64,000 nucleotides of DNA from Massilia endophytica (GTDB lineage Bacteria > Pseudomonadota > Gammaproteobacteria > Burkholderiales > Burkholderiaceae_D), in assembly GCF_021165955.1 (NCBI RefSeq), contig NZ_CP088952.1, forward strand, positions 2,480,001 to 2,544,000, in the 5' to 3' direction. The position numbers were made by a program, and so were the translations under genes. The first letter of the stretch is position 1, and each line of letters starts with the position of its first letter. Shown here in pieces: positions 58,398 through 64,000 of the stretch. The notes below the pieces were generated by a model. It did no database searches, was not told where the DNA came from, and saw only the letters and a program-made list of their open reading frames with translations.

Positions 58398-58949
58398 TTA
58401 TGCAGCGATGTTGTTGTAGCGATGATCCTGAAGGGCTTCCGACAGATGCGCGACGCCAGCCGCCACACGCGCCGCGAGCGGCGGCGCGATGGTGAGGCCA
58501 TGGTCCTCGTTCCATTGCAGCTGGTGGGTGGTGGCGAAGATGCTCGGCAATACCTGGCGCGCATCCAGGGCATGGAGCACGGGCCGCAGTGCGTAGTCGA
58601 GTGCCAGCAAATGAGATTGGCTGCCGCCGGTGGCGATCGGCAGGACAACCTTCCCCGACAAGCCGTTTTGCGGCAACAGGTCGAGGAAAGCCTTCAAGAC
58701 GCCAGCGTAAGCCGCCTTGTAGACCGGCGTTGCGATGATGACCGCATGGGCCGTCGCCACTGCTGCAAGCGCACGCTGGATCGCCGCATCGTCAACATCC
58801 GCCAGCATCAGTGCCTGGGCGGGCAGCTCGCGCACCCGGAGACTGGAGGTGCGGTGGCCGTGCGCCGCGAGGCGGTCGCCGATGTGTTGCAGCAGCCGGC
58901 CCGAGCTTGAGGGGGTAGCCGGACTGCCGCCGAGGAGGAGAATGCTCAT
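58398..58949 (-). CDS. ssuE: SsuE, NADPH-dependent FMN reductase
   Basis: SsuE supplies reduced FMN to SsuD. The 183-residue flavodoxin-like protein starts MSILLLGGSPATPSSSGRLL and has the conserved ATPVYKAAYAGVLKAFLDLL and LPIATGGSQSHLLALDYALR. The ATG at 58949 is preceded on the minus strand by a purine-poor leader; the frame extends upstream to 59030 but the family start is MSILLLGGS. First gene of the operon. Confidence 0.93.
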   Translation of the reverse strand: MSILLLGGSPATPSSSGRLLQHIGDRLAAHGHRTSSLRVRELPAQALMLADVDDAAIQRALAAVATAHAVIIATPVYKAAYAGVLKAFLDLLPQNGLSGKVVLPIATGGSQSHLLALDYALRPVLHALDARQVLPSIFATTHQLQWNEDHGLTIAPPLAARVAAGVAHLSEALQDHRYNNIAA

Positions 58950-59076
58950 GATGTGTGCGTCCTGTTTTTGCCTGCAATGGATACAGGCTAAGGCCGCACA
59001 CGAAAAATCAGAACGAATTGTTTCGCACAACCATATCCGGATTCGTTCGAATGATTTTTCCGAATAAGTTAAGAGC
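58950..59076 (-). promoter_or_regulatory. ssu operon promoter region
   Basis: This 127-bp gap between ssuE and the serine acetyltransferase gene, both on the minus strand, must carry the ssu promoter. It contains the inverted repeat ATTCG-TT-CGAAT (59041-59052) and AT-rich blocks. In studied bacteria ssu promoters are controlled by the LysR-type regulators Cbl and CysB; no certain site can be named by eye. Confidence 0.45.
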
Positions 59077-60006
59077 TTATTTGCAGTCGTTGTGGATCTG
59101 CGCCTGTGTCACGTTGGAGCAGGGAGGCACGCTCTGCGTGAGCCATACGTTGCCGCCGATGGTGGAACCGGCGCCGATGGTGATGCGGCCCAGGATGGTG
59201 GCGCCCGCATAGATCACCACGTCGTCTTCCACGATGGGGTGGCGCGGCGTGCCCTTGATCAGCGCGCCCGACGCGTCGGCCGGGAAGCGCTTGGCGCCCA
59301 GCGTGACCTGCTGGTACAGGCGCACGCGCTCGCCGATGATGGCCGTTTCGCCGATCACCACGCCGGTGCCGTGGTCGATGAAGAAGCTGCCGCCGATCTG
59401 CGCCGCCGGGTGGATGTCGATGCCCGTCAGCGAATGGCTGATGTCGCAGATCATGCGCGCAATGAAGGGGGAGCCCAGCTGGTGCAGGCGGTGCGCAAGG
59501 CGGTAGTAGAGAATGGCGATGGTGCCCGGATAGCAGAGCATGATCTCCGCGATGGACGTCGCCGCCGGGTCGCCCGAATACGCTGCCTGCACGTCGGATA
59601 CCAGCAGCGCGCGGATCTCCGGCAGGCTGGCCGCGAAGGACCGGGTGATGTCGTGGGCGCGCTGGGTGAGCATGGCCTCGTCCATGCCCTCTTCGCTGTC
59701 CGCGAACTGCAGGCCGCGCCGCACCTGTTCCGTGAGCCGGTTCAGGGTGGTGTTCAGCGTATCGCCGACGAAGTAGTCGATGCTCTCGTCAGTGAGGTTG
59801 GGCCGTCCGTAATGCGTGGGGAACAGCACGGCGGACAGGCCGTTGACGATGGTCGTCAGCGCTTCGCGCGACGGCAGCTCGCGGATGCGGCGCTGGTGGC
59901 GGATATTGTGCGTGGCCTCGCGCGAAACGCGCAGCTGGCGCACGACCTGGTCCAGATCCCAGTGCGCGGGCTTCACGCTGGTGCCGTCAAAGGTGTCGAT
60001 GGTCAT
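59077..60006 (-). CDS. epsC: Serine O-acetyltransferase, EpsC/long type
   Basis: The enzyme acetylates serine for cysteine synthesis. The 309-residue protein has an N-terminal helical domain (TLNTTLNRLTEQVRRGLQFA) and a left-handed beta-helix: DIHPAAQIGGSFFIDHGTGV, VIGETAIIGERVRLYQQVTL and ATILGRITIGAGSTIGGNVW, as in EpsC-type SATs of betaproteobacteria. The ATG at 60006 gives a normal start; no clear ribosome site is visible. It lies upstream of ssuE on the same strand, linking sulfite release to cysteine formation. Confidence 0.93.
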   Translation of the reverse strand: MTIDTFDGTSVKPAHWDLDQVVRQLRVSREATHNIRHQRRIRELPSREALTTIVNGLSAVLFPTHYGRPNLTDESIDYFVGDTLNTTLNRLTEQVRRGLQFADSEEGMDEAMLTQRAHDITRSFAASLPEIRALLVSDVQAAYSGDPAATSIAEIMLCYPGTIAILYYRLAHRLHQLGSPFIARMICDISHSLTGIDIHPAAQIGGSFFIDHGTGVVIGETAIIGERVRLYQQVTLGAKRFPADASGALIKGTPRHPIVEDDVVIYAGATILGRITIGAGSTIGGNVWLTQSVPPCSNVTQAQIHNDCK

Positions 60007-60145
60007 GGCGGTAATGAAAAGTGCAATAGTCCAGATTACTGAAACGGCCCTCCGAAACGAAGGACATTTTTCGTGCTTGGATATACGTTTTATGCATATT
60101 GAAAGCTTGACGTACAATACCGGGCCGCACAACGATACTCCATCC

Positions 60146-61315
60146 ATGAATATTCTGCTGACCGTGCTCCTGGCCGGCCTGACGATGGTCGGGCCCCTGG
60201 CGATCGACACCTACCTGCCCTCCTTCCCCGCGATCGCGCAAACCTTCGATGCGAGCCCCCTGGCCATCCAGCAGACGCTGAGCCTTTTCCTCTTCACCTT
60301 CGCCTTCATGATGCTGTTCTACGGCACCCTGTCGGACACTTTCGGGCGCCGTCCCGTCATCCTGTGGTCGCTGGTGCTGTATGTGATCGCCTCGGTGGGC
60401 GGCGCGCTGGCCGGTTCGCTGGGCATGCTGATCGTCTGCCGCGTGCTGCAAGGCCTGGCCTCGGGCGCGGGCTCCGTGGTGGGCCGTGCCATCGTGCAGG
60501 ACCGCTTCAGCGGCGCCGAGGCGCAGAAGATCCTCGCGCATATCATGATGGTGTTCGGCCTGGCGCCCGCCATTGCGCCCATCCTGGGCGGCTGGCTGCA
60601 GGTGTCCTTCGGCTGGCGCTCCATCTTCTGGTTCCTGACCCTGTTCGCCGTGGTGATGTTTGTGGCCGTCTACCGCTGGCTGCCCGAAAGCCTGCCGGTG
60701 GAGAACCGCCATCCCTTCCACTTCAAGACCATCGCGGGCAACTACCTGCGCGTGCTGCGCCACAAGCAGTTCCTGCTGCTCGCCGCCGCGCTGGGCATGG
60801 CCTTCGGCGGCTTCGCGCTGTATATCGGCTCGGCGGCCTACTTCATCATGAACATCCTGCACCTGCCGGAAACGGCTTTCGGCTGGCTGTTCATTCCGCT
60901 GGTCTCGGGCATGGTGGTGGGTTCGGCGATGTCCGGCAAGCTGGCGCACCGGTTCTCGCAGGTGCAGCTGGTGTGGATCAGCTATGCGGGCATGGCGCTG
61001 GCCGCAGGCGTGAATGTGGCCTATACCTGGATCTTCCCGGCGGAGGTGCCCTGGGCTGTGCTGACGCTGTTCTTCTATTCCCTGTCGCTCGCCATCGCCA
61101 TGCCGCCGCTCACGCTGATCGCGATGAACCTGTTCCCGAACCACAGCGGCCTCGCGGCCTCGCTGCAGTCCTTCATCCAGATGACGTTATTCGCGCTGGT
61201 ATCCGGCCTGGTGGCGCCCCTGCTCTTCGACAGCGCCTTCAAGCTGGCCTGCGGCGTGGCGGGCTGCCTGCTGGGGAGCCTGCTGGCCTGGATGCTCGCG
61301 CAGCCGAAAAACTGA
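60146..61315 (+). CDS. Bcr/CflA-type MFS drug exporter
   Basis: The 389-residue membrane protein has 12 hydrophobic segments. GPLAIDTYLPSFPAIAQTFD, YGTLSDTFGRRPVILWSLVL and GLASGAGSVVGRAIVQDRFS are diagnostic of the Bcr/CflA family, whose members export bicyclomycin, chloramphenicol and, in some cases, cysteine or sulfur compounds. It diverges from the serine acetyltransferase across a 139-bp gap, which makes cysteine export worth considering. The start lacks a ribosome site; an ATG at 60092 is an alternative. Confidence 0.9.
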   Translation: MNILLTVLLAGLTMVGPLAIDTYLPSFPAIAQTFDASPLAIQQTLSLFLFTFAFMMLFYGTLSDTFGRRPVILWSLVLYVIASVGGALAGSLGMLIVCRVLQGLASGAGSVVGRAIVQDRFSGAEAQKILAHIMMVFGLAPAIAPILGGWLQVSFGWRSIFWFLTLFAVVMFVAVYRWLPESLPVENRHPFHFKTIAGNYLRVLRHKQFLLLAAALGMAFGGFALYIGSAAYFIMNILHLPETAFGWLFIPLVSGMVVGSAMSGKLAHRFSQVQLVWISYAGMALAAGVNVAYTWIFPAEVPWAVLTLFFYSLSLAIAMPPLTLIAMNLFPNHSGLAASLQSFIQMTLFALVSGLVAPLLFDSAFKLACGVAGCLLGSLLAWMLAQPKN

Positions 61316-61573
61316 TCAGGGCCAGGGCGCGGGCGTCACGTCCAGATACTGGGGACCGCCCTGCTCCGGCTCGGGCGCCGGTTCCGGCTCCTGCCGCAGC
61401 TTCTGCGAGGGCGGCAGGCCGAGGCCGAGGATCTCCTTGCGGCCTTCGACGAAATCGGATGTGGTGAGGGGATGTTCCTTGTCCGGCCAGTTGGCAATGG
61501 CCCAGTTCTGCACTTCCTCGAAGCGGCGCCATACCTCGGCCACGAACTGGCGGCGGTCCTCATCGTTTGCCAT
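61316..61573 (-). CDS. Hypothetical 85-residue protein
   Basis: The protein has a helical, aromatic-rich first half (FVAEVWRRFEEVQNWAIANW, then TTSDFVEGRKEILGLGL) and a Pro/Glu-rich tail (QEPEPAPEPEQGGPQY). A strong GGGAGGA lies 5 bases before the ATG. No family is recognised and there is no signal or membrane segment. Its stop is directly adjacent to the stop of the MFS gene. Confidence 0.7.
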   Translation of the reverse strand: MANDEDRRQFVAEVWRRFEEVQNWAIANWPDKEHPLTTSDFVEGRKEILGLGLPPSQKLRQEPEPAPEPEQGGPQYLDVTPAPWP

Positions 61574-61613
61574 ACGTCCTCCCTTGCTGTTTTTGCTACT
61601 TTAACACCAGCTT

Positions 61614-62234
61614 TCAGACGGGTACGATCCGATAGGCACAGCGGCGGGCGCCGGAGAGGAGATGCTCGGTGCGCTCGACCTTGCAGCCGGGTCCCAGCAC
61701 GCGCTGGAAAACGTCGAGCTCCGAGCGGCAGAACTTCTGGCACTCGCGGGCGGCAGCGCAGATGGGGCAATGGTTCTCCACCAGCAGCAGGCTGCCGTCG
61801 GGCTGCGCCTCCACCTCGGCCATATAGCCTTCCACCTCGCGCGCCATGGCCAGCGCTTCGACCTTGCCCGCCAGCGGCGCGCTGTCGCCCACGCTCTTGC
61901 GGTAGAACTCCTCGCTGGCCTGCTCGCGGGCGAGGATCAACTTCTCCATGCCTTCTTCGCCGAACAGGCTGCGTACCTGCGTGATCAGTTGCAGCGTGAG
62001 GTCGGCGTGGCGGTCCGGGAAGCGGGCATGGCCCGCGTCGGTCAGCAGCCAGCGCCGCGAGGGGCGGCCGACTTTCTCGGCCACGTCCTCGTAGCGCACC
62101 AGCCCTTTTTCTTCGGCCGCTTCGAGATGGCGGCGTGCGCCCATCGACGTGAGCTCCAGCATGTCCGCCAGCTGCTGCGCCGTTTTCGGGCCTCGCGTTT
62201 TCAGCAGGAAGAGAACCTGGTCGGCGGTATTCAC
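61614..62234 (-). CDS. HTH transcriptional regulator with a C-terminal cysteine cluster (SufR-like)
   Basis: The 206-residue protein has an N-terminal winged helix (QVLFLLKTRGPKTAQQLADM, SMGARRHLEAAEEKGLV, GRPSRRWLLTDAGHARF) and a C-terminal ENHCPICAAARECQKFCRSE with four Cys in the pattern C-x2-C-x5-C-x3-C, suited to a metal or iron-sulfur ligand as in SufR-type regulators. The start is a GTG at 62234 overlapping the MFS stop by four bases (GTGA), with AGGAG 7 bases upstream; a longer frame from 62261 is less likely. It probably controls its own operon. Confidence 0.82.
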   Translation of the reverse strand: MNTADQVLFLLKTRGPKTAQQLADMLELTSMGARRHLEAAEEKGLVRYEDVAEKVGRPSRRWLLTDAGHARFPDRHADLTLQLITQVRSLFGEEGMEKLILAREQASEEFYRKSVGDSAPLAGKVEALAMAREVEGYMAEVEAQPDGSLLLVENHCPICAAARECQKFCRSELDVFQRVLGPGCKVERTEHLLSGARRCAYRIVPV

Positions 62235-63448
62235 GATGTCGCTCCTTTTGCGGAAAGGCATGCCAGCTCGCCGCGCCAGGCGGCAATGCGCCAGCCGGAC
62301 CATGCGCACAATACAGCGCCCAGGCCCAGCACCAGGCGCGTGTCGGCCAGCGAGAGCAGCGCACCGGCCAAGGAAGTGAGGATGCTGGCGAGGCAGAAGG
62401 TGGTGGAGAGCAGGCCCATGACAGCGCCCTGCCCGTGCGCACTGAAGCGCTCCGCGGCCCAGCCCTGGACGATGGCATTGAAGAAGGCGTTGGGAATGCC
62501 GAAGAGCGCAATGGCAACGAGGCCGAACCACAGGTTCCCAAGCGCGACGCCTGCAACGGCGGCCGCCACGCCCCAGGCAAACCATGCGGCGCGCCGCAGC
62601 GGCTCATGCTCGCTGGGCCGGCCCGCGATCAGCGAGCTGCCCGTCATGATGCCGCACATGACCATATTGGCTGCCGCAATCGAAGGGGTATCGAAGCTGC
62701 CTACTTCCACCAGCCAGAGCGGATAATAGGAATAGAAGGCCGTCACCCCGCAGGAGACCGCGAGCTGCACGATGAAGAGCATGCGCAGCTCCGGGAAGCG
62801 CAGCAGGTTCAGGGCATGGCGCTGACGCGCCACCTGCCACAGCGAACTCGTATCGCTCGATGGCGCCTGTGGCGGCAGCGCCGCCATCACCAGCAGCGCG
62901 GCGAGCACCAGGGCCGCCACGGCCACCATGAAAGGCACGGTGATACCGAAGCCCAGCGTGGCGCCCGCGAGCAGCGGACCGGCCAGCCAGCCCGCATAGA
63001 AGGCGCCGTTCAGCCAGGAGAGCGCGCGCACCCGCAGCGGGCCTTCCAGCTTGTCCGCCAGCAGTGCGCGGGCCACCGAGCCGTTCCCTTCCATCAGACC
63101 CGTGCCGAATCGGGCGAGAATGAACAGCGGGTAGGAATGCATCACGAGCGCCACCGCCGTCAGGGCATGTCCCGCCGCGCCGCCGAAGGCCGTCGTCAGC
63201 AGCACTGGACGGCGGCCGTAACGGTCCGAGAGCGGCCCCAGCAAGGTCGCACCGATCAGCAGGCCAATGGGGTTGATGGTCAAGGCGATGCCGAACAGCA
63301 GCTTGGGCGGCAGGCCCAGGAAATTGTTCAGGCTGTTCGCGGCCTCGGCAGCGAACAGCGGCGGCAGGATCGGATACGGCAAGGAGGCGCCGACCGTGGA
63401 GAGCAGCGCCATGAGGCAAGCTGCGGCAATGAGCAGACTGTTTTTCAT
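62231..63448 (-). CDS. MFS transporter
   Basis: The 405-residue membrane protein has 12 hydrophobic segments and the MFS signature LLGPLSDRYGRRPVLLTTAF between segments 2 and 3, with FGTGLMEGNGSVARALLADK after. The substrate is unknown. The ATG at 63448 is preferred over a GTG at 63457. It is co-transcribed and translationally coupled with the Cys-rich regulator; a perfect inverted repeat 28 bp upstream is the probable operator. Confidence 0.88.
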   Translation of the reverse strand: MKNSLLIAAACLMALLSTVGASLPYPILPPLFAAEAANSLNNFLGLPPKLLFGIALTINPIGLLIGATLLGPLSDRYGRRPVLLTTAFGGAAGHALTAVALVMHSYPLFILARFGTGLMEGNGSVARALLADKLEGPLRVRALSWLNGAFYAGWLAGPLLAGATLGFGITVPFMVAVAALVLAALLVMAALPPQAPSSDTSSLWQVARQRHALNLLRFPELRMLFIVQLAVSCGVTAFYSYYPLWLVEVGSFDTPSIAAANMVMCGIMTGSSLIAGRPSEHEPLRRAAWFAWGVAAAVAGVALGNLWFGLVAIALFGIPNAFFNAIVQGWAAERFSAHGQGAVMGLLSTTFCLASILTSLAGALLSLADTRLVLGLGAVLCAWSGWRIAAWRGELACLSAKGATS

Positions 63449-63475
63449 GTCTGCCACTATACTGCTGCCCCGACA

Positions 63476-63501
63476 ATAAGTAAATATTTTTATTTACTTA
63501 T
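63476..63501. promoter_or_regulatory. Perfect 11-bp inverted repeat, probable operator of the MFS-regulator operon
   Basis: ATAAGTAAATA (63476-63486) and TATTTACTTAT (63491-63501) are perfect complements with a 4-T spacer. It lies 28-53 bp upstream of the MFS start, in a promoter position, and is very AT-rich in a GC-rich genome. The winged-helix regulator encoded by the second gene of the operon is the natural candidate to bind it. A terminator role for the upstream gene is also possible but the spacing and symmetry favour an operator. Confidence 0.65.
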
Positions 63502-63511
63502 CTATGCAAGC

Positions 63512-64000
63512 TCAGTCCGGCAGGAAGCGTTTGACGGTGGCCGCCCCTGCCTTGCGGGCCTGGTCCGAGCTTTCGGCAAGCAAGGCGCGGGCTGCCGCGC
63601 CCAGACCAGGGCCGCCAGCATGCCCGCGCAGGCGCTGCACCAGCCAGTATTCCGCGTGGGAGTGCGGCGCCTTGCGGCCAGCCTGCGCCGTCTGCGAAAA
63701 ATGCTCGAACAGGGTTTGCGGATTCGGGGAGAGGACCAGCTCCGTGAGCTTGGCGCGGTATTCCAGCTCCGGCTGTTCAAGGGCAGGATAGTCCTCGTTG
63801 TCGGCAAAATGCTGGCCTTCGTGCGCCAGATAGCTGATGCGGAACTTGTCGCTGGCCGTATCGTAGCGTTCGGCGAGCGCATACAAGGTGCCGTTTGCCG
63901 TCCACCCGCCTGCGCCGAAGCGTTCGCAGCTCGCGTAGCTGAGCCAGCCCCGCGAGATGAAGCCATCCATCATCACCACCTTCACCTGCGCGGCGCGCTC
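63512..64000 (-). CDS. Partial gene at the right edge, HExxH-type hypothetical protein
   Basis: The frame is open from the window edge and ends at 63512, so the N-terminus is missing. The visible ~162 residues contain SYLAHEGQHFADNEDYPALE, where HEGQH fits a zinc-peptidase HExxH motif, and Glu residues downstream (QPELEYRAKLTELVLS) could be the third ligand. The family is not recognised. A GTG at 63985 is the first in-frame start in the window but coding continues above it. Confidence 0.7.
   Translation of the reverse strand, partial: ERAAQVKVVMMDGFISRGWLSYASCERFGAGGWTANGTLYALAERYDTASDKFRISYLAHEGQHFADNEDYPALEQPELEYRAKLTELVLSPNPQTLFEHFSQTAQAGRKAPHSHAEYWLVQRLRGHAGGPGLGAAARALLAESSDQARKAGAATVKRFLPD

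Overview
The window is a GC-rich bacterial chromosome segment with tightly packed genes. Its protein families point to a betaproteobacterium of the Oxalobacteraceae, close to Massilia or Duganella. The clues are a betaproteobacterial DUF3460 protein, an EpsC-type serine acetyltransferase, a complete flg cluster, recCBD and many c-di-GMP and hybrid-kinase genes. This placement is inferred from family content and was not computed. No tRNA, rRNA, CRISPR array, prophage or insertion sequence was seen.

Layout. 1-12.4 kb is a flagellar block: flgM, flgN and a glucosaminidase, then flgA on the opposite strand, then flgBCDEFGHIJKL and an unnamed flagellin-like protein. FlgJ is split into two genes at opposite ends of the block. 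12.4-19.8 kb holds a PAS-GGDEF-EAL protein, a cystine/polar amino-acid transporter pair without an ATPase, small hypotheticals, a Tat-exported M15-like protein, a degenerate EAL protein, a class II glutamine amidotransferase and a GNAT enzyme. 19.9-22 kb holds a sulfate-binding protein and a PBP7-type peptidase. 22-34.1 kb is recC-recB-recD preceded by a CHASE-type hybrid kinase on the same strand. 34.2-38 kb has a PHP-domain protein and a prolyl oligopeptidase.

38.1-45.8 kb is a signalling cluster: REC-GGDEF-EAL, a very large soluble poly-HAMP hybrid kinase with six nearly identical 276-bp repeats, and a degenerate CheR-like protein. 45.9-54.6 kb carries two glutathione transferases, two YceI proteins, LysE, an HD hydrolase, a lone receiver protein, a 59-residue zinc-finger protein, a split chromate transporter and an exported amidohydrolase. 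54.7-60 kb is ssuEADCB plus a serine acetyltransferase. 60.1-64 kb holds two MFS transporters, a Cys-rich HTH regulator and a partial gene at the edge.

Functional themes are motility, c-di-GMP/two-component signalling, recombination repair and organosulfur/sulfate/cysteine supply. The least explained parts are non-coding: a probable pair of tandem small RNAs with anti-Shine-Dalgarno loops (47.25-47.51 kb), a duplicated ~140-bp element with three DnaA-box-like sites at identical spacing (49.65 and 50.65 kb), and palindromes built on GGGGACAGACCCC.
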